A DNA stretch of 64,000 nucleotides, from contig JBAYUQ010000001.1 of the NCBI GenBank assembly GCA_041675005.1, positions 186,001-250,000 of the forward strand, given 5' to 3'. Positions 9,170 to 17,728 of the stretch are shown piece after piece. Made by a program: the position numbers and the translations under genes. This stretch comes from PGYR01 sp041675005 (GTDB lineage: Bacteria > Bacteroidota > Ignavibacteria > Kapaibacteriales > UBA2268). Under the pieces are notes generated by a model. It did no database searches and had not been told where the DNA came from. It saw only the letters and a program-made list of their open reading frames with translations. How positions within the stretch are numbered: the first letter of the stretch is position 1; each line of letters starts with the position of its first letter.

Positions 9170-10189
9170 ATGGGATTTTTTGATAAGTTTAAGAAAAAGA
9201 TAGTTGAGACGGTAGAAAAAACTTCCGAAGCCGTTGGCTTCAATAGGTTAAAAGAGAGTCTAGAAAAGACTAGAAAAACTTTTTCTGATAGACTTTCAAA
9301 GCTACTAAAAGGCAGAAAAATAGATCAAGCTCTACTTGATGAAGTAGAGGATATACTTATTACATCTGATATTGGTGTAGCTACTTCTGAAAAGTTGATT
9401 GGAATTCTAAAAGAAAGAGTCAAAAAAGAAAATTTCGAGAATGCGGAAGATTTATATAAAATCCTAAAAGAAGAAATATTAACCCTAATAATTAAATCAG
9501 ATAGTGCCGAAGCTGATAAAAACTACACAATAGACGAATCTAAAAAACCTCATTCGATTATGGTAATCGGAGTCAATGGTGCTGGTAAAACAACTACAAT
9601 CGGTAAACTTGCCTTTAACTATAAAAATGCAGGAAGAAAAGTTGTGATAGGAGCTGCTGATACTTTCCGTGCTGCTGCAAATGAGCAATTAGAAGTTTGG
9701 TCGCAAAGAGCTGGAGTAGATATTGTTCAAAAAGCACAAGGTTCTGATCCATCTTCAGTCGCTTATGAGACTATGGCCTCAGCAATAAAAAATGAAAGCG
9801 ATGTAGTAATAATCGACACAGCCGGACGATTACATAATAAAGTCAATCTAATGAATGAATTAGAGAAAATGGGCAGAGTTATGAAAAAGCACAGAGACGA
9901 TGCCCCCAACGAGGTTTATCTTGTACTCGATGGTACGACAGGACAAAATGCACTACAACAAGCCAAAGAATTCTCAAAAGTTGCTAATATCACTGGTATA
10001 GTACTCACAAAGCTAGATGGCACTGCCAAAGGTGGTATTGTCATAGCAATTGCTGATGAACTGAAAATCCCAGTCCGCTATATTGGTGTTGGAGAGAAGA
10101 TTACTGATTTACAACCATTTGACGCTGTGAATTATGTAGAAGCTCTTTTCGGTTCTGATAGTGGCGAAGAAACTTTCATCGAAGAATAA
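9170..10189 (+). CDS. ftsY: Signal recognition particle receptor FtsY
   Basis: SRP receptor GTPase that brings ribosome-SRP complexes to SecYEG. The 339-residue protein has a short lysine-rich N-terminal region (about 1-45), the N domain and the G domain: G1 GVNGAGKT (134-141), DTFRAAA, DTAGRLHNK (G3), TKLDG (G4) and the closing GVGEKITDLQPFD. It lacks the long acidic A domain of enterobacterial FtsY, as is common. It follows pgsA by nine bases. Confidence 0.97.
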   Translation: MGFFDKFKKKIVETVEKTSEAVGFNRLKESLEKTRKTFSDRLSKLLKGRKIDQALLDEVEDILITSDIGVATSEKLIGILKERVKKENFENAEDLYKILKEEILTLIIKSDSAEADKNYTIDESKKPHSIMVIGVNGAGKTTTIGKLAFNYKNAGRKVVIGAADTFRAAANEQLEVWSQRAGVDIVQKAQGSDPSSVAYETMASAIKNESDVVIIDTAGRLHNKVNLMNELEKMGRVMKKHRDDAPNEVYLVLDGTTGQNALQQAKEFSKVANITGIVLTKLDGTAKGGIVIAIADELKIPVRYIGVGEKITDLQPFDAVNYVEALFGSDSGEETFIEE

Positions 10190-10191
10190 AT

Positions 10192-11391
10192 CTACTTCTC
10201 TTTTTTAAATAATTCTATTAGTCCAAAAGCAGCAATCGGGATTAGGACAATTTTCATCATATTCTGATACCTTAAAAGTGGTATGAATATTATCGCTAAT
10301 ACGGTGTGATAAACAATTATCATTACCATTATTTTAGGTATTCTTTTCTTCCTAATTATTCCAACAATACTCGACGATAGCAATATAAACCAAGGAACAA
10401 TATACATAATGTTCATTGCTTTTTCTTCGTTAGGATTCACAAACCAATAATAAAAGAACTTCTTGACAAAGTTAATAGATACCACTGTGTAATCACTAGT
10501 AATATAACTAACTACCTCTTCCTTATACATATCATTTAGGAATAACTCGATTCTGCTAGTATCACCATTGAAATTACTTAGCTTCTCTAATGTGTTGAAA
10601 TTGTGCCATCCACCAATCATTATTTCGTTATTTCCCCGATATAGATTCAATCCTCCAGTAGTCGAGAATGGTATAAACTCATTGAAAGTTTGCTGATTTC
10701 GTATTGCCCATGGGGCAAGAAATAAAATTGGGATTACAATTAAAAGAAGTACTTGTGCATAGTTCTTTCTTATTAGCATCAAAATAACTATCATCATCAG
10801 GAGCAAGAATAGTTCAAACCTGAATAGAATAGCTATTCCCAATATTATTGGTAATGTGAACTTACTCCTACGAGTACTTTTCAAAGAGTAGAAAATTATG
10901 AGTGTGAGGAATAAGTGATATATCTGAGTTGTTCCTAAAGAATAACTTGTATATATAAACTCTGGTATCAGAGTATAGATTAAGATAGCTATAAGTGCAA
11001 CCTTTCCATTGTATAGACTTTCGGTTATCCTAAATAGATAGAACATAGTTGCAATATAGAATACAAGATTGAAACCAAAAGCGATATAGTTTTCTAAATA
11101 ATTGTTAGAAACAAGCTTAATAGCAACTAAAAGATAAACATAACCGGGAGCCATATACGCAGATGGAGCAGGATTGGAATTTTCATTTATTTCATGAGTT
11201 AATTTTCCATCTTCAAAATAATAGAAAGAATACCCCTTTCCATCTACTATATTCTCCGCTATGATTCCGTATTCCCAATCGGATTGACCATCCGTTCCGA
11301 GAAATAGCAATAATAATACTCTTAAAACAATACCTAAGAGCACTATACTGAGAAAATTTTTCTTATATTCGTTTTTTTTCCAATCAAGCAT
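10192..11391 (-). CDS. Multi-pass membrane protein, probable GT-C (GT39/ArnT-like) glycosyltransferase
   Basis: About 399 residues with roughly ten hydrophobic segments. The first is followed by a periplasmic loop with a conserved-looking acidic patch (TDGQSDWEYGIIAENIVDGKGYS), as in PMT/ArnT enzymes that use polyprenyl-phosphate sugars. A later large loop contains GGLNLYRGNNEIMIGGWHNF, a pattern I associate with this superfamily. Start taken as ATG 11391; a TTG at 11403 is also in frame. Only 20 bases separate it from the divergent radA start. The donor and acceptor are unknown. A polyprenyl-phosphate furanose, as predicted from the 52-58 kb locus, is one possible donor, but this is speculation. 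Confidence 0.6.
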   Translation of the reverse strand: MLDWKKNEYKKNFLSIVLLGIVLRVLLLLFLGTDGQSDWEYGIIAENIVDGKGYSFYYFEDGKLTHEINENSNPAPSAYMAPGYVYLLVAIKLVSNNYLENYIAFGFNLVFYIATMFYLFRITESLYNGKVALIAILIYTLIPEFIYTSYSLGTTQIYHLFLTLIIFYSLKSTRRSKFTLPIILGIAILFRFELFLLLMMIVILMLIRKNYAQVLLLIVIPILFLAPWAIRNQQTFNEFIPFSTTGGLNLYRGNNEIMIGGWHNFNTLEKLSNFNGDTSRIELFLNDMYKEEVVSYITSDYTVVSINFVKKFFYYWFVNPNEEKAMNIMYIVPWFILLSSSIVGIIRKKRIPKIMVMIIVYHTVLAIIFIPLLRYQNMMKIVLIPIAAFGLIELFKKEK

Positions 11392-11411
11392 AACAGCATA
11401 CAATTTACAAA

Positions 11412-12764
11412 ATGAAAACGAAATTCAAGTATATTTGTTCAAATTGCGGATATGAATCGGCCAAATGGATGGGACGCTGCACAACTTGTGAAAGTTGGGA
11501 TTCATTCGAAGAAGTAGAAGTAGAAGGAAAGCATTCCAAAAAACTAAATTTAGAGCGACGAGGAACTGTAAAGGTTCATAAGCTTTCCGAAATAGAGACA
11601 GGCGATGAATACCGATATAAAACTGGCATTAGTGAGTTCGATAGAGTACTTGGAGGGGGTATTATCCCAGGGTCATTTGTCCTTATAGCAGGAGATCCAG
11701 GTATAGGTAAATCTACTCTTACTTTGCAGATGACTCGGCATTTGATATCCAGAAAACCGCTTTACATAACTGGTGAAGAGTCTCTAGCACAAATAAAGCA
11801 TAGGGCTGAGCGCTTGACTAACATACCTGGTGATTTGAATATAATTGCAGAAACAGAGTTGAATAAAATAATTGATGCTATAAATAGTGATGATTGTGGA
11901 TTCGCAATTGTTGATTCTATTCAATCAGTTTATCTTAGTGATATAGAATCTACACCCGGTAGTTTCGTGCAAGTACGCGAATGTACAGCTAAACTAATGC
12001 AATTGGCCAAAAGATTGAATAAACCAATATTTACAATTGGTCATATTAATAAGGAAGGGGCGATTGCAGGGCCCAAAATATTGGAACACATGGTAGATAC
12101 CGTACTTCAATTTGAAGGAAGTAAAGGGCAGAATTATAGAATATTAAGAACTATAAAAAATAGATACGGTTCAACTAATGAGATTGGTATATTTGAAATG
12201 TCTGAAAAAGGATTAGAAGAAGTAACTAATCCATCAGAATATTTTCTTTCTAATTCCAATGAAAATGAACCTGGAACTATTACTGTTGCTTCGACGGAAG
12301 GGAATCGGCCTTTATTAATTGAAGTGCAAACATTAGTGTCTCCGACAGGGTTTTCTGTACCACAAAGAACAGCTACTGGCTTCGATAATAGAAGATTGCA
12401 AATGATAATAGCTGTATTAGAAAAGAAAATAGGTGCGATGTTCTATAAATATGACGTATTTTTGAATATAGCTGGTGGACTAAAAGTAAATGATACTTCC
12501 ACAGACCTCGGAATTGCTATGTCATTAGTCAGTAGTTTGAATAATCAAGCACTAAGCAAAGACACAATAGTAATCGGTGAAATAGGACTTACTGGCGAAG
12601 TTAGACCAGTATCGGGATTGGTTGATAAGATTAAGGAAGCTGAAAAATTAGGTTTCAAGAAAGCAATAATCCCAGATATAAAGAAATTTAGTTTCAAAAG
12701 TAAGAACATAGAATTAGTAAAAGTAAGTAGAATAGAAGAAGCATTAAAGAAGTTAGAATTATGA
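11412..12764 (+). CDS. radA: DNA repair protein RadA (Sms)
   Basis: RadA is a RecA-like ATPase and helicase that extends recombination intermediates. The 450 residues show the N-terminal C4 zinc finger (C9, C12, C23, C26), Walker A GDPGIGKST (94-102), the RadA signature KNRYGS (usual form KNRFG), and a C-terminal Lon-protease-like domain (about 280-450, with VNDTSTDLGIAMSLVSS and GEIGLTGEVRPV). It overlaps obg by four bases (ATGA), so the two are probably co-translated. Confidence 0.96.
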   Translation: MKTKFKYICSNCGYESAKWMGRCTTCESWDSFEEVEVEGKHSKKLNLERRGTVKVHKLSEIETGDEYRYKTGISEFDRVLGGGIIPGSFVLIAGDPGIGKSTLTLQMTRHLISRKPLYITGEESLAQIKHRAERLTNIPGDLNIIAETELNKIIDAINSDDCGFAIVDSIQSVYLSDIESTPGSFVQVRECTAKLMQLAKRLNKPIFTIGHINKEGAIAGPKILEHMVDTVLQFEGSKGQNYRILRTIKNRYGSTNEIGIFEMSEKGLEEVTNPSEYFLSNSNENEPGTITVASTEGNRPLLIEVQTLVSPTGFSVPQRTATGFDNRRLQMIIAVLEKKIGAMFYKYDVFLNIAGGLKVNDTSTDLGIAMSLVSSLNNQALSKDTIVIGEIGLTGEVRPVSGLVDKIKEAEKLGFKKAIIPDIKKFSFKSKNIELVKVSRIEEALKKLEL

Positions 12765-13771
12765 AATTTATAGATATAGCAAATATAGACGTAAGGTCTG
12801 GTGATGGTGGAAAAGGCCATGTTAGTTTTAGAAGAGAGAAATTCGTAGCTAAGGGAGGTCCCGATGGCGGTAATGGCGGTAAAGGGGGAGACCTGATAAT
12901 ACTTGGAGATCCACAGTTAAGCACATTACTCGATTTTAAGTACGCTAAAAAATACGAAGCAGAAAATGGTGTACCCGGTGGAAAAAATGATTGTACTGGT
13001 CGTAATGGACGAGATAAAGTAATTAGAGTACCTGTAGGAACATTGGTTAAAGATGCCGAAACTGGTAAATTGATTGCAGATATTGTAGAAGCTGGACAAT
13101 CAGAAATCATTGCTAATGGTGGTTTGGGTGGTAAAGGAAATGCAGAATTCAAAAACTCTGTTAATCAAGCACCTCGATATGCTCAACCTGGTATTCCTGG
13201 GATTGACATTAGTGTAACTTTAGAATTAAAATTATTAGCAGATGTCGGGTTAGTTGGATTTCCAAATGTTGGAAAGTCAACTCTAATCTCAGTTATTTCT
13301 GCTGCAAAACCAAAAATTGCAGATTATCATTTCACTACTTTGGTTCCTAACCTTGGTGTTGTAAAAATAGCAGAATCAAAGAGTTTCGTAGTTGCCGATA
13401 TACCTGGACTGATTGAAGGAGCGAGTGAAGGAAAAGGATTAGGACATCAATTCCTTCGACATGTGGAAAGAACTAGAGTCTTAGTTTACATATTGGAAGC
13501 TTTTAGCGAAGATATAGTATCCGATTTTGAAATTCTTAAAAAGGAACTTTATAAATTCAACCCAGAAATGGAAGAGAAAGAGAAACTAATATGTATCAAT
13601 AAAACTGATGCTGTAGATGAAGATAAACAGAAGGAGCTGGAAGAGCTTAGGTTCGAAGGAACTATAAAGCCAATGCTAATTTCTGCTGTATCACACGTAA
13701 ATGTAGATGACCTTAAAAACAAAATTTGGGATATTCTAAGACCAGAAGATAGAAAGGAAGTTATTGATTAA
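12761..13771 (+). CDS. obgE: GTPase Obg (CgtA)
   Basis: Conserved ribosome-associated GTPase. The glycine-rich Obg fold occupies about residues 1-158 (RSGDGGKGH, GGPDGGNGGKGG). The G domain has G1 GFPNVGKS (166-173), the switch loop after G2, ADIPGLIEGASEGKGLG (G3) and NKTD (G4). At 336 residues it is the short form without the extra C-terminal OCT domain, as is usual in this group. Overlaps radA upstream by four bases and converges on the exosortase operon with an 11-base overlap of coding ends. Confidence 0.96.
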   Translation: MKFIDIANIDVRSGDGGKGHVSFRREKFVAKGGPDGGNGGKGGDLIILGDPQLSTLLDFKYAKKYEAENGVPGGKNDCTGRNGRDKVIRVPVGTLVKDAETGKLIADIVEAGQSEIIANGGLGGKGNAEFKNSVNQAPRYAQPGIPGIDISVTLELKLLADVGLVGFPNVGKSTLISVISAAKPKIADYHFTTLVPNLGVVKIAESKSFVVADIPGLIEGASEGKGLGHQFLRHVERTRVLVYILEAFSEDIVSDFEILKKELYKFNPEMEEKEKLICINKTDAVDEDKQKELEELRFEGTIKPMLISAVSHVNVDDLKNKIWDILRPEDRKEVID

Positions 13772-14363
13772 TAATTATTAAATTTTCTTTATGTGTAAAT
13801 ATAGAAAATTGAATCAAAATTATAAGAATCGGTAAGACGAAGTTTATACTTGAGCCAGTGGTATTGAGCACAAAATTAAGAAAATATATTATCTGGTCGA
13901 TAGGAAATATGAATTCCGAAAGCTTAAAATCATTGTAATTATAATTATCAAATATCATTACAAGTATTTTAATAGTAAATAAATAAATCCCACCTAATAA
14001 TGAAAATCCGATAAATAGCCATTTAGATTTGAAATAAAAACAAGTGGCTATTGAAAATGAAATGAGGATAAATAAAGGGAGTAAGAATTCAAGAAAAGTA
14101 TTCATCTTTACATTCCTCTGTATATCTCCTTTTTCAGTTCCATAGAATATGCAATCAACATTCAGATAAGTTTCATTCTCCATGTAAGCAAGTGCATCTT
14201 TTTCGAAGATATACTGTTCATTAACATACTCTTGTAAGAATAGATTACTAACAGAAGTCAGATAAGAGTTGCTCAAATTAATAATAAAAGTCTTTACTAT
14301 AAGTAAAACTGAAATACTAAGAACAAATAATATAATAGATTTTATAATTCTATTTCTTTGCAT
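13761..14363 (-). CDS. Membrane protein next to exosortase, possible exosortase partner
   Basis: About 200 residues; family not recognised. It has an N-terminal membrane segment, a polar, probably periplasmic stretch (about residues 30-85, with LQEYVNEQYIFEKD and YLNVDCIFYGTEKG), then three or four hydrophobic helices and a short polar tail. ATG 14363 (MQRNRIIKS) is preferred because it overlaps the exosortase stop by 14 bases; an upstream start at 14396 would overlap by 47. Several exosortase types have dedicated multi-pass membrane partners of this size directly beside them, so the position suggests such a role. That is inference from context only. Confidence 0.55.
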   Translation of the reverse strand: MQRNRIIKSIILFVLSISVLLIVKTFIINLSNSYLTSVSNLFLQEYVNEQYIFEKDALAYMENETYLNVDCIFYGTEKGDIQRNVKMNTFLEFLLPLFILISFSIATCFYFKSKWLFIGFSLLGGIYLFTIKILVMIFDNYNYNDFKLSEFIFPIDQIIYFLNFVLNTTGSSINFVLPILIILIQFSIFTHKENLIIINQ

Positions 14364-14835
14364 AATTAATCCAAAATAATAGCATAGATAAAGCAATTAG
14401 TATTAAAGCAAGTTGAAGATAAATATCATGTAATGCTACAAAAAGCTCGACATCATTGCTTCCTACGAAGAAAAGAATAACAATTCGTACAAGATTAAGA
14501 ATGTATAACAGAATAATTCCAGATAGTACTCCAATCGCTTTCTTTTTGATTTTAGTATCGAATGCTAGAACTCCTGCCACAAATAGTATCATAGGTTCTG
14601 TACCTTCGCATCCAAATGAAATTTGTACTGAAAAGTTATTACCCATTATCACATCTCCTACATTTCTAACTCCTTCGGTGAACAAATTAATTATAAGAGA
14701 CGAAAAAAAAGCAGTACTTCGTAAGTACTGCTCTAGTATAAAATTATTCGGAATCATTAGTAATAAGTAATATGAGATAATCACTACAATATACTTTACT
14801 AAGAAAATGTTATATTTCTTATTTAAATTAGCCAA
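14350..14835 (-). CDS. Compact exosortase/archaeosortase-family transpeptidase
   Basis: A 161-residue protein with about five membrane helices and the exosortase catalytic triad in the expected setting: Cys76 in SFGCEGTEP, Arg117 in LNLVRIVI and His136 in VALHDIY. Exosortases cut C-terminal sorting tails (motif, membrane helix, basic end) from exported proteins and probably join them to an envelope glycan or lipid. Most are larger; this one is close to the bare catalytic core, like the small XrtF/XrtH/XrtK-type enzymes. It overlaps the receiver-domain gene by eight bases. A perfect hairpin with a U-run lies inside the coding sequence (14703-14732). The substrate is not identifiable in the window. 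Confidence 0.78.
   Translation of the reverse strand: MANLNKKYNIFLVKYIVVIISYYLLLMIPNNFILEQYLRSTAFFSSLIINLFTEGVRNVGDVIMGNNFSVQISFGCEGTEPMILFVAGVLAFDTKIKKKAIGVLSGIILLYILNLVRIVILFFVGSNDVELFVALHDIYLQLALILIALSMLLFWINYAKK
14703..14732 (-). terminator. Terminator-like hairpin inside the exosortase gene
   Basis: On the minus strand, a perfect 10-base stem (arms 14723-14732 and 14710-14719) with a three-base loop is followed at once by a run of U from 14709 down to 14703. This is the layout of an intrinsic terminator, but it lies at about codons 35-44 of the exosortase gene. It could attenuate transcription of the exosortase and its partner, or be a coding accident. The structure is seen directly; termination activity is inferred. 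Confidence 0.5.
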
Positions 14836-15199
14836 TGAATTTTTCTTTGACAGTGTTCTTCAAATTCTCTGGGAATTTATCATTTTTAGGGAAAAATATC
14901 CACTGTTTTGAATTAATATGATCCAAATCACTTTTTGATATATTCATTGCACTACAAAAGATAACAGTTGCCGATCTTTTATTATTAATTACATTTTCTA
15001 TTGTATTCATCAAAGTTGATGAATAAGGTAGAAATAAATCACTAATGATTAAATCATAATCCTTGTCTTTCATAAAACAAATTGCATCATTCAGTTTCAA
15101 AGCATTATCAACAGCAATTTCTTTATCAAGGGCATATTTTAATGCCATCTTAATTGTATGAAAGTGTGCGTAGTCGTCTTCAATAACTAATATTTTCAT
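14828..15199 (-). CDS. Stand-alone response-regulator receiver domain
   Basis: A 123-residue CheY-like receiver domain with no output domain. All key residues are present: the acidic pocket E7, D8, D9, phospho-acceptor D54 (IISDLFLP), S83 (FCSAM) and K105 (FPKND). It presumably relays phosphoryl signals by protein-protein contact. Its 3' end overlaps the exosortase start by eight bases, so it is probably co-translated with it, which is unusual for exosortase loci I know. No histidine kinase is adjacent; the orphan kinase at 50255-52456 is the only other two-component protein in the window, and pairing them is speculative. Confidence 0.85.
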   Translation of the reverse strand: MKILVIEDDYAHFHTIKMALKYALDKEIAVDNALKLNDAICFMKDKDYDLIISDLFLPYSSTLMNTIENVINNKRSATVIFCSAMNISKSDLDHINSKQWIFFPKNDKFPENLKNTVKEKFIG

Positions 15200-15205
15200 A
15201 TACCA

Positions 15206-15907
15206 CTATTTAATTTGTTCTATTATACCATTTCCATCTTTCTCTAATGATATCTCTTTAGGCTTATTTTTATAGAGAATTTTACCATTACCTTCTAGAT
15301 TTGCTTTAAGGGAATTTCTTGGATGAACAGTCACTACACCATTTCCATCTAGTTCTACATTAACTTCATCAGACACTAGTTGGCCTGCATCTAAGCTACC
15401 ACTTCCGTCCATACTAATAGTTAATTCTTCGGCACTACCCTTTAGGTTAATTGTCCCATTTCCATCTATATTTAAATCAATATCTTCAGCTTCAATTGCA
15501 AAATCAATATCAGCAGAACCATTTACTTCCATTTCAAAATCTTCAGTCTTGAAAGTTCCAGTACTTGTTAACTTAATATTTTTATTTAATATAATCGAAT
15601 TTATTTTTTTCAAAGATATAAAAATTGTCAAATTATTAGGGCATAAATCTTGTCTGCCATTAATAACTAGCTCACCATCATCATAATTAAAAATTAAATT
15701 CTTAAGTATGTCTTCGTTAGTTTTAACTAATATACTTTCACTAATACTAGGTGTGAGTACTATGTTCATTGGTACATTGATTATCAGTGACTTTACGTCT
15801 GGTACATAGACCTTATCTTCGACAATCCCACCAGTACCAACCATACAATCTGAATAACTAGAAACAGTTAGTATAATAAATGTTAAAACACTTAATAATA
15901 TTTTCAT
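15206..15907 (-). CDS. Head-GIN-domain (DUF2807) exported protein
   Basis: A 233-residue exported protein with an N-terminal signal peptide (about 1-20). The body is the right-handed beta-helix of the DUF2807/head-GIN family common in Bacteroidota: short repeats of the form D-G-N/S-G (NGSADIDF, DGNGTINL, DGSGSLDAG, DGNGVVTV, EGNGKILY, DGNGIIEQ). The function of the family is not established; adhesin-like and envelope roles have been proposed. The gene lies seven bases before the receiver-domain gene. An AGGA-type ribosome-binding site precedes the ATG. Confidence 0.85.
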   Translation of the reverse strand: MKILLSVLTFIILTVSSYSDCMVGTGGIVEDKVYVPDVKSLIINVPMNIVLTPSISESILVKTNEDILKNLIFNYDDGELVINGRQDLCPNNLTIFISLKKINSIILNKNIKLTSTGTFKTEDFEMEVNGSADIDFAIEAEDIDLNIDGNGTINLKGSAEELTISMDGSGSLDAGQLVSDEVNVELDGNGVVTVHPRNSLKANLEGNGKILYKNKPKEISLEKDGNGIIEQIK

Positions 15908-15925
15908 ATAAATTCCTTTAATTAT

Positions 15926-16390
15926 TTATGGATAAAATCTAAATCCTAATCCTAATTCCATATCAGCAGCTACTCCATTTGTTAAACCTATGAGTGGCCC
16001 TAATTCTAAAAATACTTCAAACTTCTTACTAGGTTTGAAATTAACTCCCATTAATCCCTTTACTCCTAATCCAAAATCATTTTCTCTTTTCTTTTTCTCA
16101 TAAAAAAAGCTATTTCCTTCACCAAATGCTAAAACTCCACCAACACCTGCATAAAGTTCAAAATCCCTACTATTAAAAGCTGAAGGGAAATTGAAAGTAT
16201 AAATCCCGTCTAACCTCAGATTACCATAACGTGAGAATGAACCAATATTAAAAATCCAATCATTACTTCCGCCACTTCTAGCTTTTATCGTAATTGCTGT
16301 TGGCTCTCCTACCATCAATCCAAATCCAACATCTGATTTAGCCGTATATGTAAACAACAAAATTATAGAACAAAGCAATAACTTTTTCAA
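15926..16390 (-). CDS. Small outer-membrane beta-barrel-like protein
   Basis: A 154-residue protein with a signal peptide (about 1-19, cleavage near AKSDVGFG), then alternating hydrophobic/polar strands rich in Gly and aromatic residues, ending in GLGFRFYP, which is typical of small outer-membrane barrels with about eight strands. No specific family recognised. First gene of the minus-strand set that leads to the exosortase, 18 bases before the head-GIN gene, and divergent from the TPR gene at 16439. Confidence 0.6.
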   Translation of the reverse strand: MKKLLLCSIILLFTYTAKSDVGFGLMVGEPTAITIKARSGGSNDWIFNIGSFSRYGNLRLDGIYTFNFPSAFNSRDFELYAGVGGVLAFGEGNSFFYEKKKRENDFGLGVKGLMGVNFKPSKKFEVFLELGPLIGLTNGVAADMELGLGFRFYP

Positions 16391-16400
16391 AAGATAACCG

Positions 16401-16408
16401 TAAGTTTG
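16401..16408 (+). promoter_or_regulatory. Possible -7 element (TAnnTTTG) of the TPR gene
   Basis: TAAGTTTG matches the Bacteroidota -7 consensus TAnnTTTG, about 30 bases before the start codon at 16439. No good TTTG -33 element was seen at the expected distance, so this is a suggestion only. Confidence 0.35.
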
Positions 16409-16438
16409 TAAGCAATAATAATTAACAAGACGTAAAAA

Positions 16439-17728
16439 ATGAAAATATATTTAGTGATTTTAATAGTTTTAATTAACCTCACCTCAGCTATTTCGCAGAA
16501 TTCCCCTAGTTTTAAAAAAGCCGAAAAACTATATCAAGAACATAAGTACGAAGAAGCTATAAACTTATATAAAAAGAGTTTGAATGACAGCCCTAAGAGT
16601 TCTTACATATATGGACAAATTGCATTTGCTCATCTGTTTTTAAGTCATTACGAAGAATCACAGACTAATTTCACAGAAGCTATACAAATTGATTCTACTG
16701 TTTCTGATTATTATAACGGTAGAGGATTGACAAAAGCTTATGTCAGCGATGTATATGGAGCAGTAGACGATTTTACAAAATCAATTGAGTTAGACCCAAA
16801 TTTTTCAAATGCTTATCTTAACAGAGGGAGTGCATATACTTCTTTAGAAAAAATAGATTCAGCAATTGCAGACCTAAATTTTGCATTGAAATTAGACAAA
16901 CAAAACCCCGATATTAACTTTCAACTAGCACGTTTACTTTATAAAAATAAAGATTTAGCAGGGTCTATCGCTCAGTATATAAATGCAGAGAAAAAAGGTT
17001 TGAAATCAGAAGATCTGTATCTAAGTAGATCCTCAGTCTATTATAAATTAAAAGACTATGAAAATGCTATTAAGGACTATTCAACCATTATAAAAAAGAA
17101 TCCAAAACATACAGATGCACTTAATAATAGAGCCGTACTTTATGATGAAATGGGTAAAAAAGACTTAGCAATGAAGGATAGAGCGACTCTATATAAAATC
17201 ACGGGTGTATCATTCAAAGACCCTAAAGATTATGTTTACGAAAGAGTCAACTCTAAAAATGGTTATTTCAGTATTGAAGTCCCTAATCATTGGGATATGA
17301 GACTAGAGTCCAAGGATAATGAAGAAAGCATGATAATATCAGTACCGCAGAAAGAAGCAAATGATCGCTTTCAAACTGTGGCTATCACGCTATCATATAA
17401 CTATGATATGGAAAAAAACTATGGTGTTGGCAATGAAGATGAACTAGTAACATTTTGGCAACAAAGCCAAGTGAAAAATACTGATAGTTATAAATCTTAT
17501 GATTTGGTTTCACAAAAACAATTTATGCTTAATGGCTGGAAAGCATTGAATTTTTTAACACAATCGCAAAGAGATGAAAATACTTATAAACTCATAATGT
17601 ATGAATTAGTTACTACAAAGCAAGATCAGTTGTTCTACGGTTATTTCCAATCTGCAGAAGAGGATTTCAAATATTATCAACCAATATTTGATTTGATGAT
17701 GAAATCGATTGTTATAAAAGGAAAATAA
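16439..17728 (+). CDS. TPR-repeat exported protein
   Basis: A 429-residue protein with a signal peptide (about 1-20, ending TSAISQ), about seven tetratricopeptide repeats (residues 24-245, e.g. AEKLYQEHKYEEAINLYKKS, with consensus G/A-Y-A spacing), and a C-terminal domain of about 180 residues (from YFSIEVPNHWDM) resembling the PsbP/DUF1795-like folds seen after TPRs. It probably works as a periplasmic scaffold. The specific partner is unknown. It ends directly against the convergent glycosyltransferase gene (17728/17729). Confidence 0.75.
   Translation: MKIYLVILIVLINLTSAISQNSPSFKKAEKLYQEHKYEEAINLYKKSLNDSPKSSYIYGQIAFAHLFLSHYEESQTNFTEAIQIDSTVSDYYNGRGLTKAYVSDVYGAVDDFTKSIELDPNFSNAYLNRGSAYTSLEKIDSAIADLNFALKLDKQNPDINFQLARLLYKNKDLAGSIAQYINAEKKGLKSEDLYLSRSSVYYKLKDYENAIKDYSTIIKKNPKHTDALNNRAVLYDEMGKKDLAMKDRATLYKITGVSFKDPKDYVYERVNSKNGYFSIEVPNHWDMRLESKDNEESMIISVPQKEANDRFQTVAITLSYNYDMEKNYGVGNEDELVTFWQQSQVKNTDSYKSYDLVSQKQFMLNGWKALNFLTQSQRDENTYKLIMYELVTTKQDQLFYGYFQSAEEDFKYYQPIFDLMMKSIVIKGK

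Noticed and set aside
12694..13152. 152-residue minus-strand frame opposite obg, Pro/Ser-rich
   Set aside because: It mirrors the glycine-rich Obg domain; low-complexity shadow with no start signals.
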